From the NCBI GenBank assembly GCA_039815415.1, contig JBCBZH010000197.1, forward strand, positions 1-8,290: a stretch of DNA of 8,290 bases. Direction: 5' to 3'. The notes under the pieces were generated by a model. The model was not told the origin of the DNA. It worked only from the letters and a program-made list of their open reading frames with translations, and searched no databases. Made by a program: the position numbers and the translations under genes. The DNA comes from JBCBZH01 sp039815415. GTDB taxonomy: Bacteria > Bacteroidota > Rhodothermia > Rhodothermales > Rubricoccaceae. This document shows, piece after piece, positions 1 to 6,602 of this stretch. The first letter of the stretch is position 1; each line of letters starts with the position of its first letter.

Positions 1-153
1 CCAGATCTCCTCCGGGTCGTGCTCCACCCATCCGGGCTGGGGGAAGTGCTGGGTGAACTCCTGCTGCGCGCTGGCGACGGCGCGCCCAGAGGCGTCGAAC
101 AGGATGGCACGGGAGGACGTGGTGCCCTGGTCGAGGGCGAGGACGGTGGGCAT
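1..153 (-). CDS. glpK: Glycerol kinase, N-terminal part (runs off the window)
   Basis: This is the first 51 codons of a leftward gene whose remainder lies outside the window. The translation starts MPTVLALDQGTTSSRAILFD and continues with a QQEFTQHFPQPGWVEHDP stretch and then EEIW. That is the diagnostic N-terminus of FGGY-family glycerol kinase: the DQGTTSSR loop is the phosphate-binding motif of the ATPase fold, and the PGWVEHDP segment is typical of GlpK rather than xylulokinase or gluconokinase. The enzyme phosphorylates glycerol with ATP to sn-glycerol 3-phosphate in the cytoplasm, the entry step of glycerol catabolism. The ATG at 153-151 gives the expected family start. No Shine-Dalgarno sequence precedes it. 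Its promoter must lie in the 154-242 gap or inside the adjoining sulfatase remnant. The family is usually about 500 residues, so roughly 90% is missing here because of the window edge, not a defect I can see. Confidence 0.94.
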   Translation of the reverse strand, partial: MPTVLALDQGTTSSRAILFDASGRAVASAQQEFTQHFPQPGWVEHDPEEIW

Positions 154-242
154 GGCTCGGGCTGGCGTGTGCCTCGCTATCCTACGACGCGTCGCCCCTC
201 GCTTGTTCATGCCCTCTCGTTCTCTCGTCCGCCAGCTCGGCA

Positions 243-1235
243 GACGAGCCGTTCCTGATGCTCGTCCAGTACAAGGCGGTCCACGTGCCCCGGATGCCGC
301 CTCTGGAGTACCTGGATCGCTACATCGACGACACCTTCCCGGAGCCCGCTACGCTCTACGACGATCTCGCCGGGCGCACCGAGAACGCGCGCCGCGTCAA
401 CTTCTTCCTCGACAACCTCCGGCCGCGCAAGCGCTACGGCACCTACGACCCGTCCCGCGATATCTACCTCGCGCGCATGACGCCCGACGAGCTTCGGGCC
501 TACCATGCGTCCATCGACCCGCAGAACGAGGAGTACTGGCGGATGCGCGCCAACGGGCTGCTGAGCGATTCGACGGCGATGCGCGGCTACGTCTACCAGC
601 GGTTCATCAAGGACTACGTCCGCATCGTGGATGCGATGGACGACCAGATCGGGCGCTTGCTGGACCGCATCGACGCCGACCCGGATCTGCGGGCCAACAC
701 GGTGGTGGTCTACGCTTCGGACCAGGGCTACTTCACGGGCGAGCACGGCTACGCCGAGAAGCGGCTCATGTACGAGGAGGCCATGCGGATGCCGCTCTTG
801 ATGCGCTGGCCGCTCGGCATTCCGCCCGGCACGGAGATCGACGGGCTGGTGCAGAACATTGACCTCGCGCCCACCTTCCTCTCCATTGCGCGGGCGTCGG
901 TCCCGGAGGACATGCAAGGCGAGTCGGTCGTGCCGCTCCTCAGTGGAGAGACGCCTTCCGACTGGCGCCGGTCGCTCTACTACCACTACTACGATCACAA
1001 CCGCCATCAGGTCTCGCGTCACGCGGGCGTCCGTACCGAGCGCCACAAGCTGATCCACTTCTACACCGACGACACGTGGGAAGCCTACGACCTCGAGGCC
1101 GATCCGAACGAGGTCAACAACGTCTACTCCGACCCCGACTTCGCTGACGAGCTGGCAGCGCTCAAGGCGGAGTACGCACGGCTGCAGGAGGTTTACGAGG
1201 TCCCCCCCGAGACCTTCGAGGCGCCGTTTGATTGA
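243..1235 (+). pseudogene. Sulfatase remnant, 5'-truncated (formylglycine site missing)
   Basis: The reading frame from about 243 encodes DEPFLMLVQYKAVHVP, which matches the mid-protein strand and KAPH motif of type I sulfatases, and continues to the normal C-terminus. The first in-frame ATG is at 258 (325 residues). Counted from that ATG, visible elements are the KAVH motif (K6, H9), the SDQGYFTGEHG metal/substrate loop (D155, Q156, H163), a lysine at K168, and a C-terminal GVRTERHKLIHFY plus YDLEADPNE segment typical of the N-sulfoglucosamine sulfohydrolase/arylsulfatase A-like group. Family members are usually about 480-560 residues. Roughly 200 N-terminal residues are absent, including the C-x-P-S-R motif whose cysteine becomes formylglycine and the first metal-binding Asp pair. 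Without these, no sulfate-ester hydrolysis is expected, and no signal peptide remains. Upstream of 243 the frame stays open but reads unlike a sulfatase, so the break lies near 225-243. No internal frameshift or stop is visible, so the loss may be recent, or the fragment may be expressed from 258. An assembly error is the main alternative. Confidence 0.82.
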
Positions 1236-1239
1236 GACG

Positions 1240-1257
1240 CGCCAGCTCGAGCTGGCG
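1240..1257. repeat. Perfect 18-bp palindrome between convergent genes
   Basis: CGCCAGCTCGAGCTGGCG reads identically on both strands. It begins 4 bp after the sulfatase stop codon and ends 23 bp before the histidine kinase stop codon, so it sits between two convergent genes. As RNA it could fold on either strand into a GC-rich stem of about 7 bp with a 4-base loop, as expected of a shared bidirectional terminator, but no T-run follows on either side. The half-site CGCCAGCTCG recurs at 230-239 and as the arms of the hairpin at 7075-7108. The palindrome is certain; its role as terminator, protein site or short interspersed repeat is inference. Confidence 0.6.
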
Positions 1258-1280
1258 AATTCACTCAACGGGCTGGCGTG

Positions 1281-2708
1281 TCAGGCCACGGCGTCTAGAA
1301 CAGAAGCTGTGCGTGAACGCCGTACCGCAGGTGGCATCGGGAGCATGACTTCGAACACGCTCCCGGCGCCGACGTGGCTCGTGACCTCGATGGTGCCGCC
1401 CATCAGCTCCACGAGCCGCTTGGTGATCGTCAGCCCGAGCCCGTTGCCTTCGTGCTGGCGGCTGTGGCCGTCCGAGGCTTGGCGGAACTCGTCGAACAGG
1501 TGGGGCAGGAACTCGGCTGCAATTCCAGGGCCGGTGTCCGCCACCCGAATCACCACCTGCGTTCCCAGCGTGTCCACGTCCACAGCCACGTGCCCGGCCT
1601 CGGTGAACTTGATGGCATTGCCGACGAGGTTGTTGAGCACCCGGTAGAGGGCGTTGCGGTCGGCGTGGCACCAGGCCGCAGCCGGGCGGTTCACCAGCTC
1701 GAGGCGGAGACGTTTGGCGTCGGCCAGGGGAAGCAGGGCCTCGATGGTGTCTTGGGCCTCCGAGCGCGCCTCGATGGGTTGGAGGTCCAGGTGGTAGTTC
1801 CCGCTCTCGAGCTGGGCGAGATCGAGCACAGAGTTGAGGGTGTCCATCAGGCGGTGCCCGCCGCGCACCACGGCGCCGACGAGGTCCTTCTGCGCCTCGG
1901 CGACCTCAGCGTCCAGCAACTCGGCGTAGCCCAGGATGCCGGTCAGCGGGGTTCGAAGCTCATGGCTCATGTTGCTCAGAAATGCAGACTTGAGGCGGAG
2001 CATGGCCTCCGCATGCTCCTTGGCGCGAACCAGCTCCTGGCGGTACTCCTCCTCGGTGGTCACGTCCACACAGACGCCGTTGATCTGGACGGGCAGGTCC
2101 TCGTTGTTGCGCACCACTTCGCCGCTGGCCCGGATGGTGCGGCTCGTTCCATCGGCGCGTGTGATAGGGATGAGCATCTCCCGGGTCACGTGCGCTTCCG
2201 TGATCTGGATCAGGCCCGCGATCCGGTCGATGGTTCCCTCGGGGACCAGGCTGGCGAACAGCCCGAACGTTGGCGTGACCTCGCCGGGCTCGTAGCCGAA
2301 GATGCGGAACATCTGGTCTGACCAGAACACGGTTCCGTCTTCCAGGCTCACCGTCCAGTAGCCGAGGCGTGCGATGCGCTGTGCCGCATCGAGCCGGACC
2401 ACGCTTTGGCGGAGGGATTCCTCAACGCGGCGGCGGGTCGCCAACTCGTCGCGGAGCAACTCCTGGATTCGCGTGCGCTCGTCCAGCTCTTGGCGTAGGC
2501 GGCGGTTCTGCTCGAGCAGTTCGTTGGACGTCAGCTCGAGGGATCGTTCGAGCAGACCGCGATCATCGTCGGCCTGCCGGTAGGCCGCGTCCACAACATC
2601 GAAGAACGGCTCGAGGCCCGCCGTGTCCATAGCCGGCTCATCGCCAAAGACCCGTCGGATCTGGCGCCGGAGAAGCTTGTGGCGTGTGCCGGAGGCTGAG
2701 GGTGGCAT
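1281..2708 (-). CDS. Soluble PAS-domain sensor histidine kinase, FIST-associated
   Basis: The gene encodes 475 residues from the ATG at 2708-2706, whose A is also the last base of the upstream FIST gene's TGA stop. This translationally coupled start is preferred over in-frame upstream starts that would run into FIST coding sequence. Domain order: a charged N-terminal segment with FFDVVDAAYRQADDDR (35-50), a predicted coiled coil (about 50-103), a PAS fold (about 104-220, with RLGYWTVSLEDGTVFWSD), a HisKA domain with phosphoacceptor His249 in FLSNMSHELRTPL, and a HATPase domain with N-box NNLVGNAIKF (359-368), G1 DTGPGI (391-396), F-box LFDEF (404-408) and G2 GNGLGL (421-426). All catalytic motifs are intact. 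There is no signal peptide or membrane span, so it should act in the cytoplasm. There is no receiver or HPt domain, and no response regulator gene within the window, so its phosphotransfer partner must be encoded elsewhere. Its input is probably the FIST protein encoded just upstream. Confidence 0.93.
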   Translation of the reverse strand: MPPSASGTRHKLLRRQIRRVFGDEPAMDTAGLEPFFDVVDAAYRQADDDRGLLERSLELTSNELLEQNRRLRQELDERTRIQELLRDELATRRRVEESLRQSVVRLDAAQRIARLGYWTVSLEDGTVFWSDQMFRIFGYEPGEVTPTFGLFASLVPEGTIDRIAGLIQITEAHVTREMLIPITRADGTSRTIRASGEVVRNNEDLPVQINGVCVDVTTEEEYRQELVRAKEHAEAMLRLKSAFLSNMSHELRTPLTGILGYAELLDAEVAEAQKDLVGAVVRGGHRLMDTLNSVLDLAQLESGNYHLDLQPIEARSEAQDTIEALLPLADAKRLRLELVNRPAAAWCHADRNALYRVLNNLVGNAIKFTEAGHVAVDVDTLGTQVVIRVADTGPGIAAEFLPHLFDEFRQASDGHSRQHEGNGLGLTITKRLVELMGGTIEVTSHVGAGSVFEVMLPMPPAVRRSRTASVLDAVA

Positions 2709-3850
2709 CAGGCCTCTGCAAGCGTGGTCAGCGTCATGGTTTGGTTGTGGAGCTCGCACTGGACACCGCACTCCGCCGGAGCCATCTCGCCGTGCGAGTA
2801 GAACCCGGTGATGGGCACGCCGCCGATCAGATCGTCGATTTCGTCTAGTTCCTCCTCGATCCGCTGTCCCAGAGTGAGCCGTCGCCCCACGCAGCTCACC
2901 ACCAGAGCCAGTTCCGCGCGTGTATCGCCAGCGCGTTGCAGGGCCGCTGTAGCCGCGCTGTGGGCGCCATCGATGATGCGGTCTACGTTGGTCTTCATGA
3001 ACCGGGCATAGGCCCCTTCGGGAATGTCTCCGGCAAAGGTGATGGTCTGATTGGCCTCGTCGACGCCCAGCGTGGTGCGCACCAGGTCGTAGGCCGATGT
3101 TTCCGTGCGGATGGCGAGAGGGAACAGGAGGCCGCTCGCTGGCAGAGCCTCGGCGTGGGGGCCGAGGTATTCCTTGTAGAGCGCCAGCGCCGAGCGTCCG
3201 TCGAGTTCGTGGAGCACGTTGCCCTCGGATTTGGTCACCAGCCGTTCCGGCCCGAACGGGTCCCATCCGCCCACGGCGCCGTAGCCAATCCGCAGCCCCT
3301 CTCCGTACAGCCCCACGACAACAGCACTGGGGCGATCCAGGGCCGCGTTCGCCCAGATGGGCGTGCGCTCGAACTGCGCGCCATCAGCGGCCAATCCACC
3401 CGTGACGGCGACGCCTTCTGGAAGCTCGGCTTCCATTCCTCGTGCAAAGGCACTCCCGTTGAGCCTGACGCCATCCGCCAGTACGAACACATGGCGGAGC
3501 GGACCGGCTGCAGGATGGGTGTGTGGAAGGCCCTCCACGAGCCGCTTTCCAGCTGCGTAGTCCGTTTCATCGTCCCTCAGCTCGACCTGGGCCAGGGCCG
3601 CAGCCGCCTGGTCGAAGGCGAGAGACGTGATCGCGAGCGAATCATCGTGGATGGTGGATCCCAGAACCTCACCGCTTGTGGAGGCGCCTGCGATGAGCGC
3701 ATCGGGATAGAGCGCCCGGATCTGATCGAAGAGACGCGGATCGGCCATCCGGTTCGGGCCGCCGAAGACGAACACGAGATCCGCAGAGGGATCCGGAGAG
3801 GGGGACTGGAGAGGCTGGTCCGAAGCCCAGCGCCATTGGGTAACGCGCAC
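2708..3850 (-). CDS. FIST N/C-domain sensory protein
   Basis: The protein has 380 residues. A FIST N domain spans about residues 24-215 and contains the GASTSGEV segment (55-62), equivalent to the family's GCSTSGEI. A FIST C domain spans about 218-358 and ends in the hallmark GFYSHGEMAP (349-358). FIST domains are intracellular sensory modules proposed to bind small ligands such as amino acids, and they are often found with kinases, cyclases or chemotaxis proteins. Here the FIST gene overlaps the following histidine kinase gene by one base (TGATG), so the two are very probably co-translated as a split sensor. The chosen start is a GTG at 3850-3848; no ATG lies between it and the in-frame stop at 3910-3908, and a later ATG (Met35) would cut into the domain. 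The sequence in front of the GTG is pyrimidine-rich, with no Shine-Dalgarno on this strand. No signal peptide or membrane segment is present. The ligand cannot be told from sequence. Confidence 0.92.
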   Translation of the reverse strand: MRVTQWRWASDQPLQSPSPDPSADLVFVFGGPNRMADPRLFDQIRALYPDALIAGASTSGEVLGSTIHDDSLAITSLAFDQAAAALAQVELRDDETDYAAGKRLVEGLPHTHPAAGPLRHVFVLADGVRLNGSAFARGMEAELPEGVAVTGGLAADGAQFERTPIWANAALDRPSAVVVGLYGEGLRIGYGAVGGWDPFGPERLVTKSEGNVLHELDGRSALALYKEYLGPHAEALPASGLLFPLAIRTETSAYDLVRTTLGVDEANQTITFAGDIPEGAYARFMKTNVDRIIDGAHSAATAALQRAGDTRAELALVVSCVGRRLTLGQRIEEELDEIDDLIGGVPITGFYSHGEMAPAECGVQCELHNQTMTLTTLAEA

Positions 3851-3863
3851 GGAGGAGGGGAGA

Positions 3864-3962
3864 ATGGTGAGCCACCGCGCTGATCGAATCTTCTGCGTGG
3901 CCTTCGATCACAGCGTGGGATTGGGTATGCATGGGTTCCTCAATCCGCAGCTGTGTGATTGA
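3864..3962 (+). CDS. Possible 32-residue small ORF with strong Shine-Dalgarno
   Basis: This short ORF starts at an ATG that follows GGAGGAGGGG (3851-3860). The GGAGG core ends 8 bases before the ATG, which is ideal spacing. Translation gives MVSHRADRIFCVAFDHSVGL and then GMHGFLNPQLCD. It contains two cysteines, has no transmembrane segment, and matches no family I know. It diverges from the FIST gene and precedes the amidohydrolase. It stands out because the real genes nearby lack Shine-Dalgarno sequences, which equally argues that this organism does not rely on them and the match is chance. It could be a leader peptide or nothing at all. Confidence 0.2.
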   Translation: MVSHRADRIFCVAFDHSVGLGMHGFLNPQLCD

Positions 3963-4041
3963 GGGGCAGCTGGTGTGCGTGCTGGGAACCGCGTGAAGGG
4001 CCAGCCAGGCTAGGAGCCTGGATACTCTTAAACGGTAGCCC

Positions 4042-4065
4042 TCGCCCTTCGGTGAACCGGGGCGA
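4042..4065. repeat. GC-rich hairpin upstream of the amidohydrolase
   Basis: TCGCCC at 4042-4047 pairs with GGGCGA at 4060-4065. After a bulged TT, CGGT at 4050-4053 pairs with ACCG at 4056-4059 around a 2-base turn (or three pairs with a TGAA tetraloop). It lies about 74 bp before the amidohydrolase ATG, a plausible 5'-leader or operator position. No T-run follows, so a factor-independent terminator is unlikely. Confidence 0.35.
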
Positions 4066-4138
4066 TACTCAGGAATGCGGGTGGCTCCCGTTCGGCAGAG
4101 TCGCTCGTGGTCCCACTCCATTCAACGTCCCATTCGTC

Positions 4139-5884
4139 ATGACATCGACCCAGACCATGTCCCGGTGGTGCGCCCTGGTTGCTTCGGCTGTCCTCCTGGT
4201 TTCAGGGTGCGACTCGTCTCCCGGCCCAAGCCTCATCCTGCACGATGCGCAGGTCTACACGATGTCGTGGGCAGATCCTGACGTAGAGGGCACTCCCGCT
4301 GAGGATGCACCCTTCGATGGCGAGCGCTGGACGCCCGATGCCTCCGCCGTGGTGATCGATGGCGACCGCATCGTGTTCGTCGGCTCTGACGCCGACGCGC
4401 TGGCGATGCAAGGGACGGATACGCGTGTGATCGATCTCGATGGCGCCGTGATCGTTCCTGGCCTCATCGAGAGTCACGGGCACCTCAACGAGATCGGGGA
4501 GAAAGCGGAGGAGATCTCCCTCGTGGGCGTGCAGACCGAAGCCGAGATGGCGGAGCGGTTGCAGGGCGCCGCCGACGGTCGCCAGCCCGACGCGTGGATT
4601 CTGGGCACCGGGTGGGACGAGGGCGAGTGGGCTGATGCGCTCCCGGACCGCGACTTTCTGGACGATCTGTTCCCGGACCGCCCGGTGGTGCTGAAGGGGC
4701 TCCGTGGGTTCGGGACGCTCGGCAACGCGCGCGCCCTCGAGCTGGCGGGCCTTGGATCGGATACTGAAGACCCGGTGGGTGGAACGCTGGTGCGGCGGCC
4801 GGACGGCGAACTGACTGGCGTGCTGCTCAACAATGCCACCGACCTGCTCAACGACGCCGTGCCCCCTCGGTCGCTGGAGCGCAAGATGGACGTTCTGCTC
4901 TACGGCATGAACGAGCTCCTGAAGGCCGGGTACGTGTCCACCCACCACGCGGGCGTGCGAATCGATTACCTCCCGGCGTATCAGGCCCTCGCCGACTCGC
5001 TCCCCATGCGCGCCGAGGTCATGCTCTCGGTCGGCGTGACGGAGGCGCCGGATGTGGACGAGTGGACCCAGCGTGGGCCCACGGTCGACCGAGATGCCCT
5101 GCTCCAGATCCGCGCCGTGAAAGCCTACTACGACGGTTCGCTCGGCTCGCGCGGCGCGAAGCTCCTAGACGACTATGCCGACCATCCCGGCCATCGGGGC
5201 GTGGCGGGCGCCGAGTACGGCTTCGATCCAGAGGCTATGGAAGCGCTGATGGCCGCCGGGTTCCAAGCCGGCATCCACGCCATCGGAGACGCCGGGAACC
5301 GGGACGTGCTGGATTTCTACGAGGGTGTCTTCTCTCGCCAGCCCGAGGCGCAGGCGTTGCGGCACCGTATCGAACACGCGCAGGTGGTCCACCCGGATGA
5401 CTTCGCTCGGTTCGGCGCCCTCGACCTGGTGGCGGCGATGCAGCCTGGGCACGCGGTGGAGGACAGCCCGTGGGCCGAGGACCGGCTGGGGCCGGAGGGC
5501 GTGCGCGGGGCTTATGCGTGGCGGTCGCTCCGACGAGCAGGCGCGCTCTTGATCTTCAGCTCGGACTTCACCGGTACGGACTGGTCGCCGTTCTACGGAT
5601 TCTACGCGGCGCAGACGCGGCAGATGAAGGATGGAACTCCAGCGGGCGGCTGGTACCCGGAGGAGGCCGTCACAGCGGAAGAGGCGCTTCGGGCTTACAC
5701 CGTGTGGCCTGCGCGGGCATCAGGCATCGAGGACCGGACGGGCACCCTGGAACCCGGGAAGTGGGCCGACCTGACGGTGCTGGACCTCGACCCGTTGAAC
5801 ACGCCTGCGGACTCGCTGCTGTCGGGTTCGGTTCGGATGACCGTGGTGGGTGGGGGTATCCGGTTCGAGCTGGCGGAGTCGTAG
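4139..5884 (+). CDS. YtcJ-like amidohydrolase (Amidohydro_3), predicted lipoprotein
   Basis: From the ATG at 4139 the product has 581 residues. It opens with a lipoprotein signal peptide: a hydrophobic stretch (about 11-21) followed by lipobox VSGC with Cys24, so it should be lipid-anchored outside the cytoplasmic membrane. A second ATG at 4157 gives a shorter signal with Cys at 18 and is equally possible. The rest is a metal-dependent TIM-barrel hydrolase of the YtcJ/NfdA type. It shows the HxH metal motif in ESHGHL (H113, H115), the K-x-x-x-DGSLGSRGA motif (K328), H380 in IHAIGDAGN, H413 in RIEHAQ, and catalytic Asp476 in FSSDFTGTDWSP. It closes with the usual LEPGKWADLTVLD segment of the C-terminal beta-sandwich. 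All metal and catalytic positions are present, so it should be active, probably on an amide, N-formyl or cyclic C-N substrate that I cannot name. An acidic segment of about 28 residues (43-70) interrupts the N-terminal beta domain. No Shine-Dalgarno precedes either start. Confidence 0.92.
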   Translation: MTSTQTMSRWCALVASAVLLVSGCDSSPGPSLILHDAQVYTMSWADPDVEGTPAEDAPFDGERWTPDASAVVIDGDRIVFVGSDADALAMQGTDTRVIDLDGAVIVPGLIESHGHLNEIGEKAEEISLVGVQTEAEMAERLQGAADGRQPDAWILGTGWDEGEWADALPDRDFLDDLFPDRPVVLKGLRGFGTLGNARALELAGLGSDTEDPVGGTLVRRPDGELTGVLLNNATDLLNDAVPPRSLERKMDVLLYGMNELLKAGYVSTHHAGVRIDYLPAYQALADSLPMRAEVMLSVGVTEAPDVDEWTQRGPTVDRDALLQIRAVKAYYDGSLGSRGAKLLDDYADHPGHRGVAGAEYGFDPEAMEALMAAGFQAGIHAIGDAGNRDVLDFYEGVFSRQPEAQALRHRIEHAQVVHPDDFARFGALDLVAAMQPGHAVEDSPWAEDRLGPEGVRGAYAWRSLRRAGALLIFSSDFTGTDWSPFYGFYAAQTRQMKDGTPAGGWYPEEAVTAEEALRAYTVWPARASGIEDRTGTLEPGKWADLTVLDLDPLNTPADSLLSGSVRMTVVGGGIRFELAES

Positions 5885-5894
5885 GCGAGGCGTT

Positions 5895-6491
5895 CTAGGG
5901 ATTAGGAGTGCCCAACTGAGAGAGAACCTCCTTTATGACTCTGGAGGCAGCCCACACTTGCTCAGGCGGTGCCTCGGCCCGGACACAGGCTGCAATTCCG
6001 ATGAGCGTTGTTGTCAAGAACCCTGCGACCTCATTGAGGTCAGTGTCTGAGGTGACGTGGCCTTGACGTCGAGCGTTGTCCAGAGCCACTCGAAAGGCGT
6101 GCGTGATTCTGTCGAGATACGCAGCCACGTAGCGGCCGCTGGCAGGGTCCAAAGCGGCTCTCTCGGACGCGGTGTTGCACAACAAGCATCCGAGACCGCG
6201 AAAGCGTCCTTCGATCGAGGAAGCGTAGGCATCGAATGCCTGCTGGATTTCGTCAAGGCCCGCGCCCGGAGACTCGACTGGAGCCAAGACGCGAGAGAGG
6301 TGGTGAGATGAATACCGTTCCAGAGCAGCTTCGAACAGACCCTGCTTCGAGCCGAACTCGGCATACATCGACTTCCGGTTCACACCAAGCTCGGCCACGA
6401 GTTCGGCGGTGCTCGTGCCGTTAAACCCCTGCCTCCGGAACAGTTCTACAGCCCGGTCCAGCAACTCGACTCGGTCGTACTGCTTCGCCAT
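5895..6491 (-). CDS. TetR/AcrR-family transcriptional repressor
   Basis: The 198-residue protein begins MAKQYDRVELLDRAVELFRR and has the TetR N-terminal DNA-binding domain. The helix-turn-helix lies at about 24-50 (TSTAELVAELGVNRKSMYAEFG). The ligand-binding domain carries GCLLCNTASE (101-110). Its Cys102 lies at the place of the redox-active Cys106 of E. coli NemR (SGCL), with a second cysteine at 105 and a third at 169. This suggests, but does not prove, sensing of electrophiles, quinones or oxidants. The gene diverges from the monooxygenase gene across 111 bp containing two palindromic operators, the classic layout of an autoregulated TetR repressor controlling its neighbour. Base composition is lower than in the surrounding genes (about 57% G+C in the line I counted), hinting at separate origin. 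It converges with the amidohydrolase, with 10 bp between the two stop codons. Confidence 0.93.
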   Translation of the reverse strand: MAKQYDRVELLDRAVELFRRQGFNGTSTAELVAELGVNRKSMYAEFGSKQGLFEAALERYSSHHLSRVLAPVESPGAGLDEIQQAFDAYASSIEGRFRGLGCLLCNTASERAALDPASGRYVAAYLDRITHAFRVALDNARRQGHVTSDTDLNEVAGFLTTTLIGIAACVRAEAPPEQVWAASRVIKEVLSQLGTPNP

Positions 6492-6513
6492 ACTAACAAT
6501 CTCACGTGTGTTC

Positions 6514-6542
6514 TTGACAGAAGGTAACTGATTGGTTACTCT
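6514..6542 (+). promoter_or_regulatory. Possible promoter for the monooxygenase gene
   Basis: A perfect TTGACA lies at 6514-6519. After a 17-bp spacer comes TACTCT (6537-6542), a weak match to TATAAT. The first operator copy lies across the spacer and the -10 element, so bound repressor would block polymerase. On the opposite strand CTGACA (6549-6544) with a 17-bp spacer to TACCTT (6526-6521) could serve the TetR gene, giving two face-to-face promoters sharing one operator. The -35 match is good; the -10 elements are poor, and the organism's consensus is unknown. Confidence 0.4.
6523..6540. promoter_or_regulatory. TetR operator, copy 1 (imperfect palindrome)
   Basis: GGTAACTGATTGGTTACT is a degenerate inverted repeat with conserved GTAAC and GTTAC half-sites. 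It is the left member of a tandem pair and lies 32 bp upstream of the TetR start codon. Size, symmetry and position fit a TetR-dimer binding site. Binding by the adjacent TetR protein is inferred from context. Confidence 0.7.
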
Positions 6543-6548
6543 TTGTCA

Positions 6549-6566
6549 GGTAACTGATCAGTTACC
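6549..6566. promoter_or_regulatory. TetR operator, copy 2 (perfect palindrome)
   Basis: GGTAACTGATCAGTTACC is an 18-bp perfect palindrome, 36 bp before the monooxygenase ATG and centred 26 bp from copy 1. Each copy is followed by TTGTCA (6543-6548 and 6568-6573), so the whole element is a direct tandem duplication of a 25/26-bp unit (6523-6548 and 6549-6573). The perfect copy is the better candidate for the high-affinity site. Confidence 0.78.
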
Positions 6567-6602
6567 CTTGTCACTAGCCGCCTCAGATGGGGCACCAAGA
6601 CC

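Larger units (their letters stand above)
3851..4138. other. Divergent intergenic region between FIST and amidohydrolase
   Basis: This 288-bp gap separates two genes transcribed away from each other, so it should contain both promoters. I could not identify convincing -35/-10 pairs. It holds the short ORF at 3864-3962, a GC-rich hairpin at 4042-4065, and a 7-bp direct repeat GATACTC at 4021-4027 and 4064-4070. The frame of the amidohydrolase is open back to 3959, but that stretch reads like non-coding sequence and lies upstream of a clear signal peptide. Confidence 0.5.

Noticed and set aside
53..862. 269-codon plus-strand frame overlapping glpK and the sulfatase remnant
   Set aside because: Arginine/alanine-rich out-of-frame translation crossing two real coding regions; no family resemblance.
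207..1268. 353-codon open frame on the minus strand opposite the sulfatase remnant
   Set aside because: It is valine/arginine-rich with no recognisable domain, a typical antisense shadow of a GC-rich gene; the plus strand has clear sulfatase motifs.
1246..1298. Clustered CTCGAG, GAATTC and TCTAGA sites resembling a cloning polylinker
   Set aside because: CTCGAG is part of the natural palindrome and TCTAGA lies within the kinase's codons (SVLDAVA end); no vector sequence adjoins.
2709..3266. In-frame upstream extension of the histidine kinase to 3266
   Set aside because: The extra 186 residues are an out-of-frame reading of the FIST gene; the coupled ATG at 2708 fits the family N-terminus.
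2936..3883. 315-codon plus-strand frame opposite the FIST gene
   Set aside because: Shadow frame; the minus strand carries the complete FIST N and C domains.
3959..4138. Longer amidohydrolase start at 3959
   Set aside because: The 60 added residues lack domain character and would bury the lipoprotein signal peptide inside the protein.
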